Below, in pieces: positions 8,211 to 17,165 of a stretch of 64,000 nucleotides of DNA. Where the stretch lies: assembly GCA_017548075.1 (NCBI GenBank), contig JAFYNL010000003.1:1-64000 (forward strand). The letters are read 5' to 3'. Numbering within the stretch: the first letter of the stretch is position 1; each line of letters starts with the position of its first letter. Both the position numbers and the translations under genes were made by a program. The notes beneath the pieces were generated by a model. That model searched no databases and had not been told where the DNA came from. It worked only from the letters and a program-made list of their open reading frames with translations. Source of the stretch: Bacteroidaceae bacterium (GTDB lineage Bacteria > Bacteroidota > Bacteroidia > Bacteroidales > Bacteroidaceae).

Positions 8211-9656
8211 TTACTTCGACCTTGAAAAACTCAACAGAGCAAGGAACGTCAGCAAAGCATTCAGCAGAAGGAGTTCGTAGCTGAAATGGTAGTTCCACAG
8301 GACGGGTGCGAGATAGTCTAGCAGTGCACAGACAATGGGTGAAACAATTGCGATGTAGGGAACGACTTTGTCTATTACCCGCCTTCGAGTGAAAAGTCCG
8401 AAACAGAAGAGTCCCAAGAGGGGGCCATAGGTGTAGCCTGCCAGTCGATAGATGGTGTCGATGATGGTTCCGCTGCCTGCAATGTGGAAGAGGGCAATAC
8501 AGAACGCAAATGCAAGGGCGACGGCTGCATGAACTCGATGGCGCACGGATAATGCTCTCTTTTGGTCGAAGTCTTCGCGCTCAACTTGAAGCATATCCAC
8601 ACAAATACTGGTAGTTAGAGACGTCATTGCGCTGTCGGCACTGGAAAGGGCTGCTGCCGTAATACCGATGGTGAAGGGGAACACTACAAGTGTGCCAAGG
8701 GCACCGCTACGGACCAACATCGGCAACAAGCGGTCGCCGGCTTCGGGGAGGGCTATTCCTTCCTGCATTGCAAAGGTGTAGAGCAGAACGCCAACGACGA
8801 GGAATAGCAGGTTGACGGGAAGTATGCAAACACCATAGAGGCACATATTCTTCTGAGCATTGCGAAGGGATGTGCAAGTCAGGTTCTTCTGCATCATATC
8901 CTGATCCAACCCGTTCATCACAATTGTAATGAACATGCCGTTTATGAACTGCCGAAGGAAGAACTGCGTGCTCGTTGCATCCCAGCAAAACATCCTTCCC
9001 ATCGGACTTTGAGCAATTGTTTCGGCAATTCCGGAAGGCGAGAGGCTGAGTTTTGCCGATACTACCCAGACAATGCAGAATGTGGCTATGAGCAGGCAGA
9101 ATGTTTGAAGGGCATCTGTGCGGACAATGTTCTCGATACCGCCTTTCCGAGTATAGAGAAATATTGCAAGCAAAACGGCTGCAACGGTAAACCAGAATGG
9201 GAGCCCGAGCGGACTGATAGCCATTTCGTGGAGCACGACGCAAGTCAGATACAGTCGGGCTGCGGCGCCGGTAAGTTTGCTCAGAAGAAAGAAACTTGCT
9301 CCTGTCAGGTGACTCCGTCGTCCAAATCGTTGATCGAGATAGCTGTAGATAGTGGTGAGACGAAGGCGATAGTAGAGCGGAAGCAGCACAAAAGCAATGA
9401 CAACATAGCCGGCAAGAAAGCCCAAGCACATCTGGAAATAGGTCATTCCGCTCGTCTTAACCCAGCCAGGAACGCTAACCAGACTCACACCACTAATGCT
9501 TGCCCCAATCATTCCAAAGGCTACCAGAAGCCAAGGCGATTTCCTCCCGGCACGGAAGAAAGCGTTGTTGTCGCCCTTCGACTTCACAAACTTAGTGAAT
9601 AGGATTAGCAGGACAATATAGAACGCAAGTGCCGAGAAAACGAGATAGTTAGCCAT
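8211..9656 (-). CDS. Sodium:solute symporter (SSS family)
   Basis: A 481-residue inner-membrane protein with about 13 hydrophobic segments in the SSS/LeuT-like arrangement. Family features include the early FRAGRKSPWLLVAFGMIGASIS block and the SSADSAMTSLTTSICVD motif (each read in part), where Ser/Thr residues help bind sodium in this family. It would take up a solute with Na+; the substrate cannot be told. It lies 12 bp after the TPR protein stop-side neighbour (transcribed first), so the TPR gene, starting at 11123, and this one may be co-transcribed. Confidence 0.88.
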   Translation of the reverse strand: MANYLVFSALAFYIVLLILFTKFVKSKGDNNAFFRAGRKSPWLLVAFGMIGASISGVSLVSVPGWVKTSGMTYFQMCLGFLAGYVVIAFVLLPLYYRLRLTTIYSYLDQRFGRRSHLTGASFFLLSKLTGAAARLYLTCVVLHEMAISPLGLPFWFTVAAVLLAIFLYTRKGGIENIVRTDALQTFCLLIATFCIVWVVSAKLSLSPSGIAETIAQSPMGRMFCWDATSTQFFLRQFINGMFITIVMNGLDQDMMQKNLTCTSLRNAQKNMCLYGVCILPVNLLFLVVGVLLYTFAMQEGIALPEAGDRLLPMLVRSGALGTLVVFPFTIGITAAALSSADSAMTSLTTSICVDMLQVEREDFDQKRALSVRHRVHAAVALAFAFCIALFHIAGSGTIIDTIYRLAGYTYGPLLGLFCFGLFTRRRVIDKVVPYIAIVSPIVCALLDYLAPVLWNYHFSYELLLLNALLTFLALLSFSRSK

Positions 9657-9668
9657 GATATATGATGA

Positions 9669-11123
9669 TCATGTTTCCTGAGGCAAAAATCCGTGGATTT
9701 CCTTATAGGCATAGGCGTAATAATCCTCCGGAGCAACGTTTGGATAGCGGTCCTGAAAGAGCTGAATGGTGGCTTCACGATCGCATGAAGGAGCTAACTT
9801 AAGGTAGAACAGGAAGTTCTCCGTATCGCCTTTGCGAAGATAACAATTGGCGAGATAGGGAACCACGAACTTTCCTTCCTGCCCTCCATAGAGTGTCCAA
9901 ACATCATCCAGCAGGTCGATTGCGGCATCGTTGTAGCCTGCATTGCTATACGAAAGCGCAATGTTGAAGAGAGTTTCGGCTTGTTCCGGGCTTTTTGCCA
10001 ATGCTTCGGAGAAGTATTTCTCTGCGAGTGTCAGCTCTTTATCTTGCAGGAAGATGTCGGCTTCGGTCAGGTCGCACTTCCAGACCAAACTCTCGTCGCA
10101 AAACTCTCGCGCTTTCTCAATGGTTGCAATTGCTTCTGTAAACCTATCCAAACGACTGAGAGTAAAGGCTTTCAACTGGAGAATTTGCGACAGATCGGCT
10201 TCTTTTTCAGGTAGTTTCAGCGCAAATTGTTCGGCCTTTTCGAGGAGAGGAAGCGTCTCTTTATAGCGCTCTTCAGCATAATAGCACAGAACTAAGGAGA
10301 TGTGTACGCTGATGTCATCTGGCTGAATATCAAGGTATTTCGTGTAAAGCTCGATAGCTTCGGGTGCCTGACTATCATGCATGCAAGCATTTGCCTTCAT
10401 GAGAAGGGCATTGCTATCCAGAGGATTGATGGCGAGAGAGTAGTCGGCAGCCTCCTTTGCTTCAGGGTATTTCTCAAGAGCAACGTTTGTCTCGGCCAAA
10501 AGATTCCAGGCTTCTGAGTCGTAAGGCTCTTCGTCGAGAATTGTTTTCAGCATTGTGCGAGCTTCTTCATACTTGTCGAGTCCCATCTTTATCTCAGCCT
10601 CCATGATGGGGATACGCGGATGATAGGGAAAAGCTTCCCTGAGTCGCTCCAGCCATTCTTCAGCATACTTCCACTGATCGTAATCCATAAAGATGGAAGT
10701 GCAGTCGTAGAGATAGGTCTCGAGGTTGTCCAGCATCAGATCTATCTGCTTATAGAGATACTTAGACGCCTCGTCTGTATGTCCTTCTTTTATAGAGAGT
10801 TCTGCTCGTATATAAATGACTTCGCAGTCGTCTTGCTCGGTAATTGCGTCGATGATTTTGCGAGCTTCATCGAGTTTACCATAGAACATCTTTTGTCGAG
10901 CCAGGAAGATTTGCGGATCAACACTATCCGGATGCATATCGATGGCTGCCTGAATGGCCTGATTGGCTTTTGCATCTTGCTTGCCAGTCATGTAGTATTC
11001 GGCAATATCCGTCAACTCATCTGCCTCCATATAAGGCACTTGACCTTCCGAGATTGCCTTTTCATAATGATGGAGCAACCTGAGAAAGTGCCTTGAGTGA
11101 TAGTATTTGTTGTTATCGTCCAT
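9669..11123 (-). CDS. Tetratricopeptide repeat protein
   Basis: About 484 residues with the ATG at 11123 (MDDNNKYYHSRHF). A longer frame to 11183 exists but its first 20 codons would be read from the 22-bp repeat array, so I reject it. The whole protein is helical with at least eight TPR-like units, for example DSEAWNLLAETNVALEKYP and AETLFNIALSYSNAGY. There is no signal peptide or membrane segment. TPR proteins serve as scaffolds; no specific partner is evident. It sits between glnS and the symporter on the same strand. Confidence 0.8.
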   Translation of the reverse strand: MDDNNKYYHSRHFLRLLHHYEKAISEGQVPYMEADELTDIAEYYMTGKQDAKANQAIQAAIDMHPDSVDPQIFLARQKMFYGKLDEARKIIDAITEQDDCEVIYIRAELSIKEGHTDEASKYLYKQIDLMLDNLETYLYDCTSIFMDYDQWKYAEEWLERLREAFPYHPRIPIMEAEIKMGLDKYEEARTMLKTILDEEPYDSEAWNLLAETNVALEKYPEAKEAADYSLAINPLDSNALLMKANACMHDSQAPEAIELYTKYLDIQPDDISVHISLVLCYYAEERYKETLPLLEKAEQFALKLPEKEADLSQILQLKAFTLSRLDRFTEAIATIEKAREFCDESLVWKCDLTEADIFLQDKELTLAEKYFSEALAKSPEQAETLFNIALSYSNAGYNDAAIDLLDDVWTLYGGQEGKFVVPYLANCYLRKGDTENFLFYLKLAPSCDREATIQLFQDRYPNVAPEDYYAYAYKEIHGFLPQET

Positions 11124-11142
11124 TGCCTTCGTTTGAAAACAT

Positions 11143-11222
11143 AACACGTTAAGTTGCCCAACGTAACACGTTAACTTTGCCAACGTAACACGTTACGTTT
11201 GAGATTTAACCACGAGTCGTTT
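11143..11222. repeat. 22-bp palindromic array 1 (TPR/glnS spacer)
   Basis: Core AACACGTTAA at 11143 and 11165 and AACACGTTAC at 11187, exactly 22 bp apart. A variant boundary unit, TTTAACCACGAGTCGTTTGC, starts near 11206 and touches the 3' end of glnS. It fills nearly the whole spacer between two genes on the same strand. Confidence 0.8.
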
Positions 11223-11224
11223 GC

Positions 11225-12973
11225 TCACTTCTTTGCCCAAGTATCTTTGAGGCCTACAGTCTTGTTGAAGATGAGGTGTTCCGGAGTACTTTCTGTATCG
11301 ACGTTGAAGTAGCCGATTCGCTGGAATTGGAGGTAGGAGAGGGGCTTCATGGTGGCTGCGAACTCCTCGACGTAGCAGTCCTTCAAGACTGTGAGGCAAT
11401 CTGGATTGATGATTTGCTTCATGGCCGTTACTGCGTCGCAATCCTGAGCTTCGCGAATGGCTGCCAGCTCGTCTCTTGGGTTCTCCACCTTCCAAAGCCT
11501 ATCGTAGAGGCGAACTTCGGCTTTCACAGCATGCTCGCAACTTACCCAATGCAAGGTCTTTCCCTTGATTTTGCGGTCAGCTCCAGGCATTCCACTTCGA
11601 GTTTCGGGGTCGTAAGTACATTGAATCTCCACGACATTTCCGTCGGCATCCTTCGTGCAACCAGTACACATTATTATATATGCGTTCTTCAAGCGCACTT
11701 CCTTGCCGGGAGCGAGACGCATGAACTTCTTCTCAGCCTCTTCCTGGAAGTCCTCGCGTTCAATCCAAATCTCGCGACTGAAGGTCACTTTGTGCGTTCC
11801 ATCTGCCTCATTTTCAGGGTTGTTGATGGCGGTAAGTTCCTCTGTTTGACCTTCCGGATAGTTCGTAATGATGACTTTAACAGGGTTGAGAACCGCACTA
11901 ACTCGAATGGCTCGACTGTTGAGGTCTTCGCGAACGGCACTCTCCAAAAGGGCTATTTCATTGAGAGCATCGAAAGTGGTATAGCCTATCTTTTTGATGA
12001 AGCCACGAATGCTTTCAGGACTATAGCCGCGACGACGGAAACCGCAAATGGTCGGCATTCTGGGGTCGTCCCATCCACTAACAAGACCTTCCTTGACGAG
12101 AGCCAAGAGATTGCGTTTGCTCATCAAGGTGTAGCTGAGGTTCAGCTTGTTGAACTCCGTTTGCCTTGGGCGATTGTCCTCAATATTTTCAGTCTCTCCC
12201 TTGTACTCCTTCATCCAAGTTACGAAGAGGTCATAGAGGGGACGATGTTCCACGAACTCGAGCGTGCAAAGGCTATGGGTGACACCCTCCAAGTAGTCGC
12301 TTTGTCCGTGAGTAAAGTCGTACATCGGATAGGCATTCCATTTGTTGCCAGTACGGATGTGGGGAATGTTCATGACGCGATAGAGCAGGGGATCGCGGAA
12401 GAGCATATTGGGATGAGCCATATCGATTTTGGCACGAAGAACAAGCGTTCCCGGAGTTGCTTCGCCACTATTCATGAAGCGGAACAACTTGAGGCTCTCT
12501 TCCTTTGGACGGTCTCTGAAAGGACTGTTGGTGCCTGCCTTTGTGGTAGTTCCCTTTTGTTGAGCTATGACTTCTGCACTTTGCTCGTCAACATAAGCTC
12601 GTCCTTGCATGATGAGCCACTCGGCAAAATCCCAAAGTTCCTGAAAGTAATCGCTCGCATAATACACGTTATCCCATTGGAAACCAAGCCATTGGATGTC
12701 GTGCTCTATGCTTTCGATGTATTCAGTGTCTTCCTTCGTTGGGTTCGTATCGTCGAAACGGAGGTTGCATTTGCCGCCATATTGCTGAGCGATTCCGAAG
12801 TCTAGGGCAATCGCTTTTGCGTGTCCGATGTGGAGATAGCCGTTTGGTTCAGGCGGAAAACGCGTCTGGATGCGTCCTCCATTCAGGCCTTCAGCCAAGT
12901 CCTTCTCAACTTTCTGCTCTATGAAATTGAGGCTCTTCTTCTCCTCAGTATTGTTGTTGACTGTCTCTATCAT
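11225..12973 (-). CDS. glnS: Glutamine--tRNA ligase
   Basis: A 582-residue class I aminoacyl-tRNA synthetase charging tRNA-Gln. The HIGH signature is at 48-51 in FPPEPNGYLHIGHAKAI, and the KMSKR-equivalent appears as LMSKRN near residue 290. The catalytic Rossmann domain is followed by the beta-barrel anticodon-binding region characteristic of GlnRS. Direct glutaminylation therefore exists here, rather than only the GatCAB route. A -7 box TATATTTG lies on the minus strand at 13006-13013, about 35 nt before the start codon. Confidence 0.96.
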   Translation of the reverse strand: MIETVNNNTEEKKSLNFIEQKVEKDLAEGLNGGRIQTRFPPEPNGYLHIGHAKAIALDFGIAQQYGGKCNLRFDDTNPTKEDTEYIESIEHDIQWLGFQWDNVYYASDYFQELWDFAEWLIMQGRAYVDEQSAEVIAQQKGTTTKAGTNSPFRDRPKEESLKLFRFMNSGEATPGTLVLRAKIDMAHPNMLFRDPLLYRVMNIPHIRTGNKWNAYPMYDFTHGQSDYLEGVTHSLCTLEFVEHRPLYDLFVTWMKEYKGETENIEDNRPRQTEFNKLNLSYTLMSKRNLLALVKEGLVSGWDDPRMPTICGFRRRGYSPESIRGFIKKIGYTTFDALNEIALLESAVREDLNSRAIRVSAVLNPVKVIITNYPEGQTEELTAINNPENEADGTHKVTFSREIWIEREDFQEEAEKKFMRLAPGKEVRLKNAYIIMCTGCTKDADGNVVEIQCTYDPETRSGMPGADRKIKGKTLHWVSCEHAVKAEVRLYDRLWKVENPRDELAAIREAQDCDAVTAMKQIINPDCLTVLKDCYVEEFAATMKPLSYLQFQRIGYFNVDTESTPEHLIFNKTVGLKDTWAKK

Positions 12974-13074
12974 GTTTGTCGAGTTATATGTCTTATATTA
13001 ATGTGCAAATATACGGCAAAATTCCCACATACTCGACAAGTTGCGAAAAAAAAGTATCTTAATTTGAAGATATG

Positions 13075-13110
13075 ATAAAAAAGGCGACCTGTCTTGAGAC
13101 AAGCCGCCTT
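13075..13110 (-). terminator. Terminator of C10 protease gene 1
   Basis: On the minus strand AAGGCGGCTTGTCT pairs imperfectly with AGACAGGTCGCCTT and is followed by a run of six T residues; it ends 21 bp after the protease stop codon. Confidence 0.75.
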
Positions 13111-13130
13111 CTTTGACGAGAATGCTGAAA

Positions 13131-16100
13131 CTATTTCAGCACTTTTTTGCCATTAATGATGTTGATGCCCTTGCTTAGTTTGTTCAAACGTTGGCCGGCA
13201 AGGTTGTAGATTGCTCCCACCTTAGCCGATTCTCTGAGAGGAGATGTGATGGCATCTGGCGAATCGTAGAGATGAAGGGCAATCGTTTCGGTTCCTGCAG
13301 GCAGGTCGAAGTATGCTCGGAAGCCGTTAATACTCGTTTCTTCCTCAGCCGCAACAATTGTCCCGTCTGCATTCAGAACATAAATCACATCAGTCTCTTC
13401 TCTCTTTATCCAGTTGTTTTCTGCAATAGGAACGTAGGTTCCTTGCAGAGAAATGCCGTAAACAGAGGTGTTTCCGCCAGTTACATTGTCTGGATAAATA
13501 TTGATGTCCGACAACAGGAAGTCTTCTGTAATGGCCTCTGGAATATATATAATGTAGGGCTGACTTGGGGCAAGAGAATCGACAGGACAGCAGTCGAGTT
13601 CGCCTTCAACGAGTCCCAGAACCTCATAAGCCTTGCTTCCATCGCCAAAGAAAGCAGCCACGCTATCAACTGCGAAAGGCAGACAGACGGTATTCCAGCC
13701 GGCTTCGAAGGTGCGCTTCAAGGTCAATTGGTCGTAGATGCCGTAAGCAAAGGCCTCGGACGAAGTTTCGTCGAGCGTAATGTTTCGTCCTGGTGAAACA
13801 GGAACCTCTGGCAGAGCAATGCTATCCGGCATTTCTTCTGTAGAGAGTGAGGTCGTAAAGTAAGGCACCATCGACTTCAAAGCAGTTAATTTGGTTGTGT
13901 ATTCGAAGGCAGTTCCTTCCTCGTTCAGGATGTAGCAATCCTTGAGTTTCGGAGCATAAGTGTTGCCGTGGAACTTGTAGCTCGGCGAAGTGACGAGCAT
14001 CTTATCTGTTCCTGTCTTGTAGAATGGAACATTGGTAGCGCGGAAGACAATGGAACGTCCTGCCATCTTAGCGTCTCCAGCAATGATGTACGGCGTTCCT
14101 CCACGCAATTGGGTTGCATGCTTGAAGACGACTTCATTACTGTTGCTTTCAGCAGAGAACTCGTAAATCCAGAAGTGATTAAGTGAGTCTTCGAGCGAAA
14201 CGGGCATATCATCTATGAAGATTGAATCGGCTTCGAAGGGCATAGTGAAGGCATGCCAACCTGTTCCAGCCTCTGTTTCTGGGAAAGTATAGGTGAAGGA
14301 GGCACTATCTGCATCAAAACTTACAGGGATAACATAAGGATGATTGCTCTCCAAATTAATGTGGTTTGTGTGATTACCGCTTACCACATTCGATTCTTGA
14401 ATACTATTCGGAACAACCATTCCAGAGGCGAAGGCATAGATGGTGTTAGGATTATTGTTTGGTGTTACGCGATTGATCTTTTTGTTACAATCGGCATAAA
14501 TACTGCATGTTGTGGATAAAATAGACATCGAGGAACTGTATGCTTTGCCCGTAAGCGTTCCGTCGGTTTTCCAATTGAGAATGCCACCTAGCATTTCCCA
14601 CTTGTGATCCCATATACCACCGCTGGTTAAAGTACCGTCTTGATTGACATACATTACTTTGAAGCGATAATAATAACCTTCATTCAAGTTGTCAAACTCG
14701 AATTCTACAAAGTTTGTCTTGCCGGCAGGAATGTCCAGACTGAAAGATCTGCTAGGGCCGCTATATGCAGTACTTGCTCCAACCTTCTGGCTCCAAAGCT
14801 GTAGTTTAATACTTCCGTGGAAGTCTGTTGTCGCATTATTCTTGATGACTGCTTTTCCGACAAGACGTTTACCATATGCGATTTCGCCGGAACCATTGCT
14901 AATAGTGTAAGATGAGACAGCAAGTTTAGCTTTGACTGCTTCGGCTTCTGTAACAATATCTATCGTTCCTTGCCCCATTACATTGTTCCCCTTATCGTCT
15001 GTACTGAGCCAAAGATTGTAGGTTCCTGTCTCTGTTGGCTTGAAGAAATATGACACATCAACAGTTTCGCCTGGCCGAACAGCCACCATCGACTTGCTTT
15101 CGGTATAGACCTTCGTTTGTGTCTTACTTGCAAGGAGGTAAATAGTCTTGAAGTATTCTGCACCATAGTTACGGAATGTTACTTTCACTTCTTGCTCTGT
15201 GCCTGCGATGCGAGTTCCTGGGAAAGTGATGGTATCGATGCGGAGGTCTTCGTAAGTAGGATAGGGGAAATGCAGATCAACTGCTCCTGTGCTATCCACC
15301 ACAGCTTCGATGTACTGGTTTCTCAAGTTGTATTCTGGGTGCCAAACTTCGCTTTTCGTCGATTTGCTGGCTGGGGAGAGTTTGTAGGTGCCTTCAGGAA
15401 GTTTGTTCTTGAGGGTGAATGTCTTGGTTACGGAAGCGTCATTAGCTATTCCAGAGACGGTTAGTCTGGTTCCTACAAGAGAGAGCGAACCTTCCTCGTT
15501 GAGCATTACGACACCTGTGTGGAAGCTGCCGGTAGATCCTGTTTTGTTAGTGAACTTAGCCTTGATGCTTGTTCCTGAAACAACGGATACTTCGCTTATG
15601 GAGAGATAAGTGTCGCCTTTAGGAGTGTTGGGAGTACGCAGGTTGAAGAGCGCACCTTGACTCATACTGTATCCGTCGCTACTACTGCTTGCTCCTATAC
15701 CGCTATTGTCGCCTGGATTCAGGATGCTTACGAGGAACCAGCCATTGCTTCCTCCTCCCCATCCCCAATTGACGTGGAAGAGATTGTCACCGTCGAAACC
15801 GTCGAGCACAAAGGCATGGCCGCCACCAGACGAATGGCCTGCATAAAGAACAGGATAACCTTCTTCTATCTCGTGGTAAAGCATGTCGAACCATTCATCT
15901 ATGGAGTAACTGCCACGACCTCCCCAATATGCTCTGCTGTCGAAGCCGAAGTAGTTGACATAAACGTCTCTCGACCTTGATGTTGCTGCTCCAGAAGAAG
16001 CGCCGTAACCCATCTTTACTGCTTGTCCGCAATAGAGCAGTAGGTTGGCAACTGCAGTATCGGGTCTGTCGTGAACGTGTTCGTCGTTGCAGCTATAAGT

Positions 16101-16817
16101 GTCGTGCATATACTCCCAATCAATTACTGTATTGCGCGGAATTGCTTTCAGTTTGACTTCCTTTACAGTTCCGTCTTTCAAAGTATAGGTGTTGGAATGA
16201 GCAGGGATGATGGCTTTTGTCTTAGCCGGGTATTTGTAGAAGTACATAACCTGCGCCATTGCCGTGGCTACACATCCGGAAGCGGGGTATTGGTGTACGT
16301 TGTTGTCCTTGTCGGTGTAGTAGTTCGGGCAAGTGAGGTTGTAGGGATGTCCCTGATTCCAACGCGATTTCAGGAGTTCGCCCACGCTGTGCTTTGTAGC
16401 GGTTACTTTGTTGCGTTTCTTGATGAGAGGAGAGTTGGGTTGTATGTCATTATCGACAATAAACTTTATCTGGTCGGCATAGAGTTGCAACCAGGAACGC
16501 ATATTTTCAGGGATGTTGTTGGGGTCGAAAGAACCTTCCTCAACATAGCCCAGAATGGGTTCTGTACGGTCGTCTCCAGAAACAATCACATAGCCTCCGT
16601 CGTTTCCAGCGTTGAAGACATAGTAGTATGCCTCTTCGTTCGTCTGAGTGGCTCCTTTTCTTGGAGCCTTGAAGGGTGTTTGCGTTGCATTGATGTTCTT
16701 GCCTTTTGCGAGCATATAGGCTTGAGCCGTATAGAGCGCAGTCTGTTTTCCGATGGGCTCTGCCGACATCAAAAGGGCAAAGGTAAAGGCTAAAAGGGTA
16801 AAAGAAAATCTCTTCAT
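13131..16817 (-). CDS. C10 family cysteine protease, large secreted (copy 1)
   Basis: A 1228-residue secreted protein. A signal peptide (about 1-20) and a streptopain-type propeptide (about 21-130) come first. The C10 peptidase domain follows, with catalytic Cys182 in YPASGCVATAMAQV and His334 in SSGGGHAFVLDGFDG. The remaining 850 residues are beta-sandwich-like repeats, some of CARDB/Ig type, ending in the tail YNLAGQRLNKLSKG...KVLK, which resembles Por/T9SS tails. It would cleave host or dietary protein outside the cell, as known for streptopain and PrtT. A -7 box TATCTTTG is at 16888-16895 (minus). It is about as long as, and highly similar to, the gene at 17166. Confidence 0.9.
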   Translation of the reverse strand: MKRFSFTLLAFTFALLMSAEPIGKQTALYTAQAYMLAKGKNINATQTPFKAPRKGATQTNEEAYYYVFNAGNDGGYVIVSGDDRTEPILGYVEEGSFDPNNIPENMRSWLQLYADQIKFIVDNDIQPNSPLIKKRNKVTATKHSVGELLKSRWNQGHPYNLTCPNYYTDKDNNVHQYPASGCVATAMAQVMYFYKYPAKTKAIIPAHSNTYTLKDGTVKEVKLKAIPRNTVIDWEYMHDTYSCNDEHVHDRPDTAVANLLLYCGQAVKMGYGASSGAATSRSRDVYVNYFGFDSRAYWGGRGSYSIDEWFDMLYHEIEEGYPVLYAGHSSGGGHAFVLDGFDGDNLFHVNWGWGGGSNGWFLVSILNPGDNSGIGASSSSDGYSMSQGALFNLRTPNTPKGDTYLSISEVSVVSGTSIKAKFTNKTGSTGSFHTGVVMLNEEGSLSLVGTRLTVSGIANDASVTKTFTLKNKLPEGTYKLSPASKSTKSEVWHPEYNLRNQYIEAVVDSTGAVDLHFPYPTYEDLRIDTITFPGTRIAGTEQEVKVTFRNYGAEYFKTIYLLASKTQTKVYTESKSMVAVRPGETVDVSYFFKPTETGTYNLWLSTDDKGNNVMGQGTIDIVTEAEAVKAKLAVSSYTISNGSGEIAYGKRLVGKAVIKNNATTDFHGSIKLQLWSQKVGASTAYSGPSRSFSLDIPAGKTNFVEFEFDNLNEGYYYRFKVMYVNQDGTLTSGGIWDHKWEMLGGILNWKTDGTLTGKAYSSSMSILSTTCSIYADCNKKINRVTPNNNPNTIYAFASGMVVPNSIQESNVVSGNHTNHINLESNHPYVIPVSFDADSASFTYTFPETEAGTGWHAFTMPFEADSIFIDDMPVSLEDSLNHFWIYEFSAESNSNEVVFKHATQLRGGTPYIIAGDAKMAGRSIVFRATNVPFYKTGTDKMLVTSPSYKFHGNTYAPKLKDCYILNEEGTAFEYTTKLTALKSMVPYFTTSLSTEEMPDSIALPEVPVSPGRNITLDETSSEAFAYGIYDQLTLKRTFEAGWNTVCLPFAVDSVAAFFGDGSKAYEVLGLVEGELDCCPVDSLAPSQPYIIYIPEAITEDFLLSDINIYPDNVTGGNTSVYGISLQGTYVPIAENNWIKREETDVIYVLNADGTIVAAEEETSINGFRAYFDLPAGTETIALHLYDSPDAITSPLRESAKVGAIYNLAGQRLNKLSKGINIINGKKVLK

Positions 16818-16887
16818 CAGTTGTTATTTTTATGTATGTTAGTTCAGTTTTCGCGGAATATTGGCCCATTCTTCACCAATTTCGCTG

Positions 16888-16895
16888 CAAAGATA
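16888..16895 (-). promoter_or_regulatory. -7 box of C10 protease gene 1
   Basis: TATCTTTG on the minus strand, about 70 nt before the start codon. A TTG about 20 bp further upstream may serve as the -33 element. The paralog at 17166-20870 lacks an equivalent box. Confidence 0.5.
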
Positions 16896-16973
16896 CACTT
16901 TTTGAGGAAGACTTACAAGTAAGTTTCCATTTATTTGCAAATGTGTTTTGATTTAGGTTCGCTAAGGTCGTTT

Positions 16974-17065
16974 CAAAACGACTGCAGTTACGTTTGCAAT
17001 CATAACACGTTAACTTTGCCAACTTAACACGTTAACTTTGGCAACTTAACTGGGGTTGTTTGGAA
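16974..17065. repeat. 22-bp palindromic array 2 (between the C10 proteases)
   Basis: Core AACACGTTAA at 17004 and 17026, then the boundary variant AACTGGGGTT at 17048, each 22 bp apart. On the left side an inverted boundary unit (AACGACTGCAGTTACG, near 16974-16992) faces the opposite way. The remaining spacer (16818-16973) holds the protease leader and promoter. Confidence 0.82.
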
Positions 17066-17085
17066 ACTATGCTGGGAGTCCTTGA

Positions 17086-17123
17086 TAAAACAAAAGCGCG
17101 CCTCGAAAAATGTCGAAGCACGC
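17086..17123 (-). terminator. Terminator of C10 protease gene 2
   Basis: Minus strand GCGTGCTTCGA / TCGAGGCGCGC stem with G-U pairs, followed by TTTTGTTTT. Confidence 0.72.
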
Positions 17124-17165
17124 TTCCGTTCTTATAACCTGAATTTCAGGCTCGAAAGACTGCCT

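Noticed and set aside
11124-11183. N-terminal extension of the TPR protein
   Set aside because: The 20 added codons are read from a 22-bp repeat array and show no protein character; the ATG at 11123 is preferred.
11276-12805. A 509-codon open frame on the plus strand
   Set aside because: It is antisense to glnS, whose HIGH and KMSKR-like motifs are intact.
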